Assembly (NCBI GenBank): GCA_051011415.1
Contig: JBPCTY010000123.1
Span: 12,915-76,914, forward strand
Direction of reading: 5' to 3'
Length of the DNA stretch: 64,000 nucleotides
From: SZUA-442 sp051011415
Lineage (GTDB): Bacteria; Actinomycetota; Acidimicrobiia; Spongiisociales; UBA5794
Numbering within the stretch: position 1 is the first letter of the stretch; the number at the start of each line of letters is the position of its first letter. The notes below the pieces were generated by a model. That model did no database searches, was not told the origin of the DNA, and saw only the letters and a list, made by a program, of their open reading frames with translations. Of this stretch, positions 7,782-16,905 are shown piece by piece. A program made the translations under genes and the position numbers.

Positions 7782-9485
7782 TCAGGCAGTGATGAGTGAA
7801 GTGATTTCGGCCAGAGCTTCCGCTAGGGCAACGTCTTTGCTGTCGCCCGACCGCCGTTCGACCACCTCGCAGTTGCCCTCTTTGACTCCGCGGGGACCGA
7901 TCGTCACCCGGTATGGGATACCAATGAGTTCAGCGTCGTTGAACTTGACGCCTGGTCGTTCGTCCCTGTCATCGAGGAGGACCTCTATCCCTGCCTCGTT
8001 GAGCGCCTCATAGAGTTCCTCGGCGGCGGCTGCCGTCGCCTGGTCGTCAGGTCGCACAACGGTGATGATGACCGTAAATGGTGCGATCTCAGCCGGCCAC
8101 AGGATGCCCTTGTCATCGTGGTTCGACTCGATGGACGCAGCCATGTTCCGTTCAACACCGATTCCGTAGGAACCCATGACGATTGGGACCGCCTTGCCGT
8201 TCTCGTCAAGAACGCTCACACCGAGAGGGCCCGCATAGAACGTGCCGAGCTTGAAGATGTGCCCAACTTCGATCGCAGCAAAGACGCTGAGAGCATGTCC
8301 ACACACCACGCATAGCTCACCATCAGTGACCGTCCGCAGGTCGAGCCACTCGTTCACCTCGATATCCCTCTCGACATCCACGTTCCGGACGTGCTTGTCG
8401 TTGATGTTCGCTCCAGTGGTCAGCGACGAACGTCCCTGAAGCGCAACATCGGCATAGATGGGCACATCGGAGACCCCGACAGCACCCAAGCTCCCAGCAT
8501 CCGCACCAAGCAACGCCTTGATCTCGTCCGCTTGTGCAGGACGGGCTTCGGCGGCCTTTGTCCCGTCGAGCAGTTTTTGATCCTGGAGAGCGTGATCGCC
8601 CCGCATGAGCACAAGCGCCGGTGACCCGTCAAGCATGTACACAAGCGTCTTGATCTGTCGGTCAGCCGCGGCGCCACCGTCAAACGTCTCGAGATCGGCG
8701 ATCGTGCGTACTCCTGGCGTGTCGAACTGCTCGATATCCAGTGAACTGGCGGGATCCTCGACATCTGCGAGTGCCGACGCTGCAGCTTCAACGTTGGCCG
8801 AATAGTCACAGTTCTCACAATGGGCCACGAGATCCTCACCGATCTCGCTCCGCATCATGAACTCGGTCGACTCCTTGCCTCCCATGGCACCGGATGATGC
8901 TTGCACCGGGACCACGGACATGCCGAGACGATCGAATATGCGGAGGTATGCACGGAAGTGGTTCTCGAACTGGACGTCGAGACCATCGAAGTCGATATCG
9001 AACGAGTACGAGTCCTTCATCGTGAACTCTCGCACCCGCAGGAGGCCCGACTTTGGCCGTGGTTCATCCCTGTACTTCGTCTGAATGTGGTACCACATCT
9101 GTGGAAGCTGCTTGTACGACGTCAGCTCGGTCGAGACCGTCGCAAAGATTTCCTCATGGGTCGGGCTCAGAATGACCGGTGAGCCCTTGTTGTCGTCGAA
9201 CGCCATGATGATGTCGGCCATCGTGTCAATGCGCCCTGTCTTCTCCCAGATCGATCGAGGATGGAGCTGTGGCAACAGGAATTCCTGGCCGTTGATAGCG
9301 TTCATCTCTTCGCGGATGATGCCCATCACCTTCTCCCTGACTCGCTGGCCAAGGGGCAGCATCGAGTACACACCGGCCATGAGTTGGCGCATGTAGCCAC
9401 CTCTGACAAGGAGCTTGTGGCTCACGGCTTCGGCGTCGGTTGGATCGTCGCGAAGGGTGGGGATGAACGCTTGGGACCAGCGCAC
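7782..9485 (-). CDS. proS: prolyl-tRNA synthetase (bacterial type)
   Basis: Charges tRNA-Pro. The 567 residues match the bacterial ProS class II type. Visible are class II motif 1 (YMRQLMAGVYSMLPLGQRV), motif 2 (RDEPRPKSGLLRVREF), an inserted editing-type domain between motifs 2 and 3 (about residues 220-400), motif 3 (GSYGIGVERNMAA), and a C-terminal anticodon-binding domain with ELIGIPYRVTIG. The start is the GTG at 9485 with AGGAG 5 bases upstream. The 53 extra upstream codons of the open frame are Ser/Arg-rich and not ProS-like. Confidence 0.95.
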   Translation of the reverse strand: MRWSQAFIPTLRDDPTDAEAVSHKLLVRGGYMRQLMAGVYSMLPLGQRVREKVMGIIREEMNAINGQEFLLPQLHPRSIWEKTGRIDTMADIIMAFDDNKGSPVILSPTHEEIFATVSTELTSYKQLPQMWYHIQTKYRDEPRPKSGLLRVREFTMKDSYSFDIDFDGLDVQFENHFRAYLRIFDRLGMSVVPVQASSGAMGGKESTEFMMRSEIGEDLVAHCENCDYSANVEAAASALADVEDPASSLDIEQFDTPGVRTIADLETFDGGAAADRQIKTLVYMLDGSPALVLMRGDHALQDQKLLDGTKAAEARPAQADEIKALLGADAGSLGAVGVSDVPIYADVALQGRSSLTTGANINDKHVRNVDVERDIEVNEWLDLRTVTDGELCVVCGHALSVFAAIEVGHIFKLGTFYAGPLGVSVLDENGKAVPIVMGSYGIGVERNMAASIESNHDDKGILWPAEIAPFTVIITVVRPDDQATAAAAEELYEALNEAGIEVLLDDRDERPGVKFNDAELIGIPYRVTIGPRGVKEGNCEVVERRSGDSKDVALAEALAEITSLITA

Positions 9486-9537
9486 GATTGCTCCTGGGGC
9501 TTTGGGTGATTGAGCGGCGAGGATAGCGCCGGAATCG

Positions 9538-10755
9538 TCAGTCGATCGATCCGTCGACGACCTCGGCGACCGCCGCACGTCGTTCCTCGGTGCGATTCGC
9601 ATCGCCTTGCAGGGACAGCAGCTCGATTCGTTCCTCAGCTGCAAGATCGGCAGCCGTCACGTCCGCGGCCGCGAGCCGGGCTTCCATTCCCTCAGCATCG
9701 AGGAGTTTTGCTTCACGAACCAGTGCGTCAACCATCTCATCTTCGGGGACGACCCGGACAACCTCACCTTTGATGAATAGATGGCCCCTACCCCTACCAG
9801 CTGCAAGCCCGAGATCAGCCTCCCGAGCCTCGCCAGGTCCGTTCACGACGCACCCCATGACTGCAACCTGAATCGGCAACCCAAGCTCCTCGAGCCTGTC
9901 GTTCGCTTCGGATGCCACGGCGATGACGTCGACCTCGGCCCTGCCGCATGAGGGGCAGGCAATCAGGTCAAGCCCGGTTCTGTCGCGCAGACCGAGGTAC
10001 TCGAGCAGGCTTCTTCCGGCTTTTGCTTCCTCGACCGGATCAGCCGTCAGCGAGAAGCGGATCGTGTCGCCGATGCCTTCGTTGAGCAGTGTCGCGATTC
10101 CAGCCACAGACTTGATGAGACCACCAGGCGGAGGCCCGGCTTCGGTGACTCCGAGGTGGAGCGGATAGTCGGTGGTTTCGGAAAGCAGCCGGTAGCTCTC
10201 AACCATGAGGGGGACGTTCGAGTGTTTGACGGAGATCTTCACGTCGTGAAAGTCCACGTCGTCGAAATACCGGACCTCGAGCATGGCTGACTCCACGAGA
10301 GCTTCAGGAACAGGTCCGCCGTGCTTTTCAAGGAGATCCTTGTCCAACGATCCGGCGTTCACACCGATGCGGATCGGAATCCCTGCGTCCTTGGCTGCTG
10401 TGGCAACCTCCTTGATGTGCGTCTCGTTGCGGATGTTGCCCGGGTTCAGCCGAAGTGCCGACACGCCAGCCTCGATTGCCGCCAGCGCGAGCTTGTACTG
10501 GAAGTGAATGTCGGCGACGATCGGCACAGGAGATCGCGGCATCATTTCCGCGAGGGCCTGGGCGGCCTCAACTGTGTTGCAGGTGACGCGGACGATGTCC
10601 GCACCGGATCCGGCGAGGGCGTAGATCTGTGCAAGGGTCCCGTCGACGTCGGCTGTCTTCGTCGTGGTCATCGATTGCACCGAGACAGGTGCGCCGCCGC
10701 CAACGGCGACATCGCCCACATGAAGTTCTCGTGTCAGTCTTCGCTCGATCGCCAT
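9538..10755 (-). CDS. ispG: 4-hydroxy-3-methylbut-2-en-1-yl diphosphate synthase (IspG/GcpE)
   Basis: Penultimate step of the MEP isoprenoid pathway, using a [4Fe-4S] cluster. The 405 residues carry the family N-terminal barrel (VQSMTTTKTADV, ADIHFQYKLAL, RLNPGNI). The cluster ligands are all present: Cys267 and Cys270 in CPSC, Cys302 in MGCVVNGPGE, and Glu309. A C-terminal tail of about 45 residues extends beyond the usual end and carries no recognised motif. It lies two genes from dxr with rseP between them, an arrangement common in actinobacteria. Confidence 0.95.
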   Translation of the reverse strand: MAIERRLTRELHVGDVAVGGGAPVSVQSMTTTKTADVDGTLAQIYALAGSGADIVRVTCNTVEAAQALAEMMPRSPVPIVADIHFQYKLALAAIEAGVSALRLNPGNIRNETHIKEVATAAKDAGIPIRIGVNAGSLDKDLLEKHGGPVPEALVESAMLEVRYFDDVDFHDVKISVKHSNVPLMVESYRLLSETTDYPLHLGVTEAGPPPGGLIKSVAGIATLLNEGIGDTIRFSLTADPVEEAKAGRSLLEYLGLRDRTGLDLIACPSCGRAEVDVIAVASEANDRLEELGLPIQVAVMGCVVNGPGEAREADLGLAAGRGRGHLFIKGEVVRVVPEDEMVDALVREAKLLDAEGMEARLAAADVTAADLAAEERIELLSLQGDANRTEERRAAVAEVVDGSID

Positions 10756-10814
10756 GGCTACAGGGTACCGCTACTCATTGGAGAGGTCGGCTTCGGGCAT
10801 CAGCACGCGCGGCG

Positions 10815-11975
10815 CTACAACGGTTTGAAGATGTCGAGATAGATACCGATCAGCCCAAGGCTCACAAGGAAAATGAAGACTGCCGCTGCAACGGGGATGA
10901 GTTTTTGCACGTTGGGCACTCTTCCGGTGACCTTCTCGTAGGTTGCGACAGCGAAGTGACCACCGTCGAGTGGGTACAGCGGAACGAAGTTCAGGACACC
11001 GACGAAGATGTTGACCAGGGCAAGAAGCTGCAGTGTTGATTCGGCGGGTCCAGCGATTCGAACAAGGCCGACCGGACTGATTGGACGCACCGTCTCAAGA
11101 ATCTCGTCATCGCCGCCAAAGAGGGATGCGATCAGCTTCGGGAACCCAATGATCATCTGCCACAGGCCGTTGACGCTGTTGACCACACCCTCCCAGAACT
11201 GTGAGAACGCGATTGGGATCATGCTCACAATGCTTTGGCCTTCGCGCGCCGCCTGCGGCGTCACGCCAAAGAACCCTGCCTCGTAGGTGACTTGGTTGCC
11301 GTCCTCATCGAGCACGTACTCACCGTCTTCAATCTCAGGCTTTTCGATCGTCACAAGCGTTGCGGTGAGATCGAGCGGCGCATCGTCCCTCAGCACACCG
11401 ATCACAACAGTGTTTCCACCGTTGGCCTCGGCAAACTCAGAGAACTCGTCCCACGTGGAGATGGCGGCTCCGTCTGCCGACACAATCACATCGTCGACTT
11501 CCGTTCCTGCCTGCGCCGCTGGTGCTGGCACGGTCTCCTCAGTGTTTGGAACGAACTCGGACACAGCGGCGACCGCGGTGGTCCGTACGGCGGTACCGTC
11601 ATCGTCGATCTGAACCGTGCCCCAAATAACGCCGACAAACCACAGCAGAAAGATGGCGACCACAAAGTGGCTTGCGATGCCGGCAAGCACTACCACGGAC
11701 TTCTTCCAATACGGGGCGTTCCGGTAGGTGCGCTCCTCTTCGTCTGGTTCGACCTCTTCAAACGGGTTCATCCCGATGATGCGCACGTACCCACCGAATG
11801 GGATGGCCTTGATCCCGTATTCGGTTTCACCCTTGGTGATTGACCAGAGCCGAGGCCCGAAGCCGAAGAACGCCTCTGTCGCCTTCATCCCGAAGGCCTT
11901 GGCCGCGATGAAGTGGCCTCCCTCGTGGATGATGATCATCAGCACGACGCCGACGATCATGATGAGCGCACCCAT
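10815..11975 (-). CDS. rseP: site-2 membrane metalloprotease RseP family
   Basis: Intramembrane zinc protease that cleaves membrane-bound anti-sigma factors or signal-peptide remnants. The 386 residues have the active-site motif HEGGH (His17, Glu18, His21) in the first membrane helix, FGFGPRLW and IPFGGYVRI, a PDZ-like domain (about 125-225), and the third-ligand motif NFVPLYPLDGG with LDG at 336-338. Predicted membrane helices lie at about 3-25, 95-118, 310-330 and 360-382. ATG with an AAGGGGA site. Lies between dxr and ispG. Confidence 0.93.
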   Translation of the reverse strand: MGALIMIVGVVLMIIIHEGGHFIAAKAFGMKATEAFFGFGPRLWSITKGETEYGIKAIPFGGYVRIIGMNPFEEVEPDEEERTYRNAPYWKKSVVVLAGIASHFVVAIFLLWFVGVIWGTVQIDDDGTAVRTTAVAAVSEFVPNTEETVPAPAAQAGTEVDDVIVSADGAAISTWDEFSEFAEANGGNTVVIGVLRDDAPLDLTATLVTIEKPEIEDGEYVLDEDGNQVTYEAGFFGVTPQAAREGQSIVSMIPIAFSQFWEGVVNSVNGLWQMIIGFPKLIASLFGGDDEILETVRPISPVGLVRIAGPAESTLQLLALVNIFVGVLNFVPLYPLDGGHFAVATYEKVTGRVPNVQKLIPVAAAVFIFLVSLGLIGIYLDIFKPL

Positions 11976-12038
11976 GTAGCAGTCCCCTTGTGCTGGCTTG
12001 GTGTCCTGGCTGACCGGTAACGCTACCGACGCAAGGCG

Positions 12039-13184
12039 TCAACCACCGCGGATTCGCTCACACGATTGCCGCGCCTGGTCCCGGGACCACCGATCTGCCC
12101 CACGCACATCCTCGATCGTCTCGGGTTCGAACACTTCGTGATCGTCGAGGACTCCCCCAACGACATCCGGGATCGCGACAAACGGAATGTCACCGGACAA
12201 AAAGGCCTGCACCGCCACCTCGTCTGCTGCGTTGAGTACCGCGGTCGCGGTCCCGCCCGCTCGTCCTGCCGCATAGCCAAGGTCGAGGCACGGGAACGCA
12301 ATGCGGTCAGGGGCTTCAAACGTGAGATCAGCGCCGATCAGATCCAGCGGAGGATGGTCGCCTTCGATGCGATCAGGAGCCGTAAGCGCGTACTGAATCG
12401 GCTTCCGCATGTCGGGGAGACCGACTTCAGCCTTGACTACGCCATCAGTAAACTCCACCAGGCTGTGCACGATGCTCTGCGGGTGCACCACGACATCGAT
12501 GTTGTCGTACGGAATGTCAAACAGATAGTGCGCCTCGATCACCTCGAACGCCTTGTTCATCAAGGTCGCCGAGTCGGTCGTGATACGTGGGCCCATCGAC
12601 CACGTTGGATGGTCCAGGGCAGCTTCAACAGTTACTCCGGCCAGCTGCTTCTGGCTGAAGCCTCGGAATGGCCCTCCGGAGGCTGTGAGAACCAAGCGAG
12701 CGACCGAGCTTGGGCTTTCACCTGTGATGCATTGCCAGATCGCTGAGTGTTCCGAGTCGACCGGTATCAACTCTCCATCGCCGGTTTCAAGGGCACGGCG
12801 AACCAGAGGGCCACCGGCAACAAGGCTCTCCTTGTTCGCAAGAGCGAGTCGATTACCTGCATACAGCGCTGACAGCGATGCGGCGAGGCCAGCGGCACCG
12901 ACGACGCCATTGACAACGGTGGAGTCCTTCGTTGCTGCGACCTCGGTTATCGCACCCTGACCAACATGGAATCTGTCCCCGAGCCGCGATTGGAATTCGT
13001 CGACGCGTTCACCCGGATCAACCACGCACACGATCGCATCGGGATGGGCGTCTGCTTGTGCGAGAAGGGTGTCCGATGCCGTACGGGCAGCGAGCGCCAC
13101 AACGGGTGCGCCGATACGTGTCGCGACGTCGAGTGTCTGTCGCCCAATCGAACCGGACGCTCCAAGAACGACGAGGGGGTTCAG
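12039..13184 (-). CDS. dxr: 1-deoxy-D-xylulose 5-phosphate reductoisomerase
   Basis: First committed step of the MEP pathway, NADPH-dependent. Mature-like sequence begins NPLVVLGASGSIGRQT, with the dinucleotide loop at residues 8-14. Also visible are LANKESLVAGG, PVDSEHSAIWQ, LTASGGPFRG and HPQSIVHSLVEF, all DXR signatures. Length is about 381 residues, normal for the family. No ATG lies near this start. The best fit to homologous N-termini is a CTG at 13184 that overlaps the cdsA stop as CTGA. In-frame TTG and GTG codons a little upstream are alternatives. The open frame continues far upstream antiparallel-free inside cdsA, but that part is a shadow. Confidence 0.92.
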   Translation of the reverse strand: MNPLVVLGASGSIGRQTLDVATRIGAPVVALAARTASDTLLAQADAHPDAIVCVVDPGERVDEFQSRLGDRFHVGQGAITEVAATKDSTVVNGVVGAAGLAASLSALYAGNRLALANKESLVAGGPLVRRALETGDGELIPVDSEHSAIWQCITGESPSSVARLVLTASGGPFRGFSQKQLAGVTVEAALDHPTWSMGPRITTDSATLMNKAFEVIEAHYLFDIPYDNIDVVVHPQSIVHSLVEFTDGVVKAEVGLPDMRKPIQYALTAPDRIEGDHPPLDLIGADLTFEAPDRIAFPCLDLGYAAGRAGGTATAVLNAADEVAVQAFLSGDIPFVAIPDVVGGVLDDHEVFEPETIEDVRGADRWSRDQARQSCERIRGG

Positions 13185-15013
13185 AGGATGCCTGCCCAAA
13201 GGAAAATCGCCCACGCTGCCGGGATCACGAACAACAGCGCATCGATCCGGTCGAGAAACCCGCCGTGTCCGGGCAGGATCGACCCCATGTCCTTGAGATC
13301 GAGAGATCTCTTTGCAGCAGACACCGCAAGGTCGCCGAGCGGTCCAAGAACCGCAACAGCGACGCCAAGCGCGAGGCCAGACGTCAACTCGAACGGTGGG
13401 AAGAAATGGAGGGATGCGCCAATTGCGAGGGCAACGACGATGCCGCCAACCAGGCCTTCGATCGTCTTCTTGGGTGATATCCATGGCGCAAGCGGGTGGC
13501 GGCCCAACGATCGGCCGACGAAGTACTGGGCAATATCCATTGCAGCCACGGTTACGACAACGCCCAGGACGAGCGGTCGGTATTCGTCGGACACCGCAAT
13601 CAGCATCGCATACGCACCGAGCCCGACCCACACCATGACGGTGACAGTGAGCGCAAGATTCGCCATGGGGTCCCGCTTCCCCGGCACGACGGCGTAGTAC
13701 AGCAACAGCACAGTGGTGATTAGCACAAAGGAGATCGGGATCGCGATGGCACCCCAGACAAAGGCTCCCACGGTTGCGCCGACGATCCCGATGAACCCGA
13801 AGAGCCCGATCGGATGGCGGCCCGTTCGTGCCAGGGCCGTGTAGAACTCGCCTGCGGCAATAACGAAGACGACCGTCGCAAGCGCCAAGAGCGCAGGCTG
13901 CCACAGGAGGCTCGCCACAAGCGCAATGATCAGCACGATCGCGGTGATGACCCTGGCAACAAGATCCCCGCCGCGACGAGCGCGCACCTTGCTGTGACCC
14001 TCAGCTTCAACGACATCGTCGAAGCCAACGACGGTTGACTCGAGTCCAGGGATTGGTGCCGCGAGGGCTACCTGCTCGGTGTCCTCGTCGTCGGCATCAG
14101 CAATGGCGGCGGCGAGTCCTTGATGTTCCTTGGTTGCGGTTTGGAGGTAGTCCTCCTGCGTCATGTCGAATGACGATCCACCACCAGCGGATTCTGCCGC
14201 TTGATCGTCGGCCGGTGGGTCGGCGGAATCGTCCTCATCCGCATCCTGGTCCCATAGATCGCCAAACGATGAAGATGCCGCAGCAGCTCCAGCAGCCGCA
14301 GCGGGAAACTCGATCACTTCAAGCTCACCGGTGTCGTCTTCTTCACCCAACTCGTCCTCAGCGGAGCCGTCACCAGTGCCTATGACCGGAATCTCTCCGG
14401 TGTGTTCCTCTGAGGACGCATCATCAGAGGGTTCGTCGTCTGAGGACGCATCGTCTGAGGACGCATCGTCCGAGGATTCATCGTCTGAGGACGCATCATC
14501 AGAAGGTTCGTCGTCTGACGGTTCGTCATCAGTTGCATCGTCATCAACGGCATCGGCATCGGCGGCTGCATCAGTAGCAACCGGATCAGTCGGAGCGTCC
14601 TCAACGTCCACCGCCTCCATCTCCACGACAGCATCGGGGTCATCAAGCGAACCCGGGGTCTCGGCATCATCGAGTGCCTCTGGTGTGTCGTTCGTTACCG
14701 ATGCAGACACGACGTCAGCGGCAGCGACGATCGGCACCTCTTCGGTATCGGGATGACCGCCACCGTCGAACTCGAACGCATCGACGGTCGTTGCGGGGGC
14801 AACAACTTCAATCTCTCCGGTCTCATCCCCGTCGTCAAAGTCGGGGGCAGGTGTCGATGGCTCGCCCTGAGTAAAGGCCATCCAGTCGGAAATCTCTTCC
14901 TCTGGGTCGTCGGAATCCAACTCGGCATACGGGTCGGTGTCCGGACCGGGCTCTTCATCGAGCCAGTCGTCGAAGCCTCCCGAAGAGCCGCCCTTGTTGT
15001 CGTCACCGGCCAT
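13181..15013 (-). CDS. cdsA: phosphatidate cytidylyltransferase with a ~345-residue acidic N-terminal extension
   Basis: Makes CDP-diacylglycerol from phosphatidate and CTP, in the membrane. Of 610 residues, about 352-610 form the enzyme: several membrane helices and the CDP-transferase signature SAAKRSLDLKDMGS...GHGGFLDR ending near 589. Residues 1-345 are unlike the usual 270-300-residue protein: extremely Asp/Glu/Ser-rich, with a DASSD-type pentapeptide repeat (about 160-202) and three TGE[IL]xV[IV] elements (65-71, 205-211, 228-234). The frame is continuous and the ATG start follows frr closely, so I infer a genuine fusion to a disordered region. It could be a separate protein only if an internal start were used. 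Confidence 0.93.
   Translation of the reverse strand: MAGDDNKGGSSGGFDDWLDEEPGPDTDPYAELDSDDPEEEISDWMAFTQGEPSTPAPDFDDGDETGEIEVVAPATTVDAFEFDGGGHPDTEEVPIVAAADVVSASVTNDTPEALDDAETPGSLDDPDAVVEMEAVDVEDAPTDPVATDAAADADAVDDDATDDEPSDDEPSDDASSDDESSDDASSDDASSDDEPSDDASSEEHTGEIPVIGTGDGSAEDELGEEDDTGELEVIEFPAAAAGAAAASSSFGDLWDQDADEDDSADPPADDQAAESAGGGSSFDMTQEDYLQTATKEHQGLAAAIADADDEDTEQVALAAPIPGLESTVVGFDDVVEAEGHSKVRARRGGDLVARVITAIVLIIALVASLLWQPALLALATVVFVIAAGEFYTALARTGRHPIGLFGFIGIVGATVGAFVWGAIAIPISFVLITTVLLLYYAVVPGKRDPMANLALTVTVMVWVGLGAYAMLIAVSDEYRPLVLGVVVTVAAMDIAQYFVGRSLGRHPLAPWISPKKTIEGLVGGIVVALAIGASLHFFPPFELTSGLALGVAVAVLGPLGDLAVSAAKRSLDLKDMGSILPGHGGFLDRIDALLFVIPAAWAIFLWAGIL
14409..14543. repeat. 15-bp in-frame tandem repeat within cdsA (about nine units)
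   Basis: On the plus strand, units of the form TCTGAGGACGCATCR repeat nine times with changes (variants include TCAGAGGGTTCGTCG and TCCGAGGATTCATCG). The 15-base period keeps the reading frame and encodes an Asp/Ser/Ala/Glu pentapeptide in the acidic N-terminus of CdsA. Near-identical units suggest slippage or recent expansion, so copy number may vary between strains. Confidence 0.85.
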
Positions 15014-15018
15014 CCGGG

Positions 15019-15564
15019 TTACACCTCGAGGAGCTCTTCTTCCTTGCGGGCAAGGGCGTCGTCGATCGAGGCAGTGTGCTTGTCGGTGAGTTCCTGCAGT
15101 TCCTTCTCAGCACGGTGGATGTCGTCCTCAGACACATCCTCGGCCTCGATGGCGTCCTTCGCATGCCTTCGAACGTTGCGAACAGAAACCTTTCCTTCCT
15201 CTGCGAGGCGATGCACAACCTTGATGAGGTCCTTCCTTCGCTCCTCGGTGAGCGTCGGGAAGGCAAGTCGAATCACGTTGCCATCATTCGAGGGGTTGAG
15301 ACCGAGGTCGGCTTCCTGGATGCCTCTTTCGATCGCAGGTATCGAGCTCTTGTCGTAGGGCTGGACGACGAGCAGTCTGGCTTCAGGGACAGAGAAGCTT
15401 GCAAGCTGCTGCAGCGGTGTTTGTGTCCCGTAGTAGTCGACGGTGACCCGATTCAGTAGCCCTGCGTTTGCACGGCCTGTCCGCACGGTCGAAAACTCGT
15501 GGATCGTGTGCTCGACCGCCTGGTCCATTTTTTGATTTGCGTCGTCCAACAACTCGTTGATCAT
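15019..15564 (-). CDS. frr: ribosome recycling factor
   Basis: Splits post-termination ribosomes together with EF-G. The 181 residues have the RRF pattern: EFSTVRTGRANAGLL, TPLQQLASFSVPEARLLVVQPYD, IRLAFPTLTEERRKDL and a C-terminal helical hairpin ending ASIDDALARKEEELLEV. The ATG has a GGAGG site and overlaps the pyrH stop (ATGA), so the two are translationally coupled. It is followed by cdsA after 5 bases. Confidence 0.96.
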   Translation of the reverse strand: MINELLDDANQKMDQAVEHTIHEFSTVRTGRANAGLLNRVTVDYYGTQTPLQQLASFSVPEARLLVVQPYDKSSIPAIERGIQEADLGLNPSNDGNVIRLAFPTLTEERRKDLIKVVHRLAEEGKVSVRNVRRHAKDAIEAEDVSEDDIHRAEKELQELTDKHTASIDDALARKEEELLEV

Positions 15565-16283
15565 GCGTTCCTCCCCGCGTCCACCACGGTTCCGACAGGT
15601 TCACCACGCACAGCACGGGAGATATTCCCTGGAGTCGTCATGTTGAACACACGGATCGGTAGATCGTTCTCCATGCACATCGTAATGGCGGTTGTATCCA
15701 TCACCCCGAGTTGCTCGGCAATCGCATGCATGTAGTCGAGCTCCGCAAGGAGCTCGGCATCGGGGTCCGTTGCCGGATCGGCGGTGAAGATGCCCTCGAC
15801 CTTCGTTGCCTTGAGGACCGCATCCGCTCCGATCTCTGCAGCACGAAGCGCAGCGGTTGTGTCGGTGGTGAAGAACGGGTTGCCGGTGCCGGCCGCAAAA
15901 ATGACGGCTCGTCCCTTTTCGAGATGCCTGATGGCGCGAAGCCGAATGTACGGCTCGGCGACTTCTTGGATGGTGAGTGCGGTCTGCACACGACACTCTG
16001 CGCCGGCCCGCTCGAGGGCATCACGCAACGCAAGCGCGTTGATGACAGTTGCGAGCATGCCCATGTAATCGGCGTTCGCCCTGTCCATGCCTGCGGCCGC
16101 TTCGCTGAGACCGCGAAAGATGTTGCCACCGCCAACGACAATCGCCACCTCATAGCCTTCGGCTACGACGGTGGCGATCTCAGTTGCCGTTTGGTCAACC
16201 GTCGCCGGATCAATGCCGTATCCCGTCTCAGCGTTTGCGAACGCTTCGCCCGAGAGTTTCAGTACGACCCGGCGTGGTGACAT
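15561..16283 (-). CDS. pyrH: UMP kinase
   Basis: Phosphorylates UMP to UDP. The 240 residues match bacterial hexameric UMP kinase: RRVVLKLSGEAF at the start, VGGGNIFRG, ADYMGMLATVINALAL, RAVIFAAGTGNPFFTTDT and KVEGIFTADP. The ATG has a GGAGAA site and lies just after tsf. It overlaps frr by ATGA. The order rpsB-tsf-pyrH-frr is the widely conserved one. Confidence 0.96.
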   Translation of the reverse strand: MSPRRVVLKLSGEAFANAETGYGIDPATVDQTATEIATVVAEGYEVAIVVGGGNIFRGLSEAAAGMDRANADYMGMLATVINALALRDALERAGAECRVQTALTIQEVAEPYIRLRAIRHLEKGRAVIFAAGTGNPFFTTDTTAALRAAEIGADAVLKATKVEGIFTADPATDPDAELLAELDYMHAIAEQLGVMDTTAITMCMENDLPIRVFNMTTPGNISRAVRGEPVGTVVDAGRNA

Positions 16284-16286
16284 ATG

Positions 16287-16901
16287 TCAGTTCTCCCCGA
16301 TTTCAACCCGTGCCATCTTCGACACGGAGATGTTCTCCCCCATCTTTACAGCTAGCTGCTGCACCAGTTCTCCGACCGTTCCCTCGAATTTGTCCGAGCG
16401 GACGAACACCTGGTCCAGGAGGACGTTCTCCTTGTAGAACGATCCGATCCTACCTTCGACGATTCTGTCGATGATCTCGTCGGGTTTGCCCTCGTTGCGC
16501 GCCTGCGCCGCGATCAGCTCCTGCTCTTTGACAAGAACTGCCTCCGGCACCTCGTCACGAGTGATCCATGAAGGGCGAGCGGCTGCAGCATGCATCGCAA
16601 GATCATTTGCAGTCTCGATGAACTCGTCGCTCTTGGCGACAAAGTCAGTCTCGGATGCGAGCCCGATGAGGACTCCGATGACAGGGCGGCCAGATTGGTT
16701 GTGCATATAGACGCCAACGACGCCTTCACCCTGGCTGCGGTCCGATCGCTTGGCCGCGGCAGCGATTCCCTGCTCACGCAAGTAGTCGGCAGCCTTGTCC
16801 ATGTCGCCACCGGTCTCCGTGAGGGCCTTCTTGGCATCCATCATCCCGGCACCGGTCGACTGGCGCAGCGTCTGTACGTCCTTGGCGGTGAAGTCAGCCA
16901 A
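16287..16901 (-). CDS. tsf: elongation factor Ts
   Basis: Nucleotide exchange factor for EF-Tu. It begins (M)ADFTAKDVQTLRQSTGAG with MMDAKKAL following, the canonical EF-Ts N-terminus. The core segment SETDFVAKSDEF is intact. At 204 residues it belongs to the short EF-Ts form that lacks part of the second core subdomain. The start is the TTG at 16901, with AAAGGAG upstream and 4 bases after the rpsB stop. The open frame reaches 17033 but would overlap rpsB. Confidence 0.95.
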   Translation of the reverse strand: MADFTAKDVQTLRQSTGAGMMDAKKALTETGGDMDKAADYLREQGIAAAAKRSDRSQGEGVVGVYMHNQSGRPVIGVLIGLASETDFVAKSDEFIETANDLAMHAAAARPSWITRDEVPEAVLVKEQELIAAQARNEGKPDEIIDRIVEGRIGSFYKENVLLDQVFVRSDKFEGTVGELVQQLAVKMGENISVSKMARVEIGEN

Positions 16902-16905
16902 TTCC

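Noticed and set aside
13185..13904. Long N-terminal extension of the dxr frame
   Set aside because: Lies entirely inside cdsA in another frame and does not resemble DXR.
14409..14543. Repeated 15-bp units as a possible CRISPR array
   Set aside because: The units are contiguous with no spacers, keep the reading frame, and lie inside cdsA.
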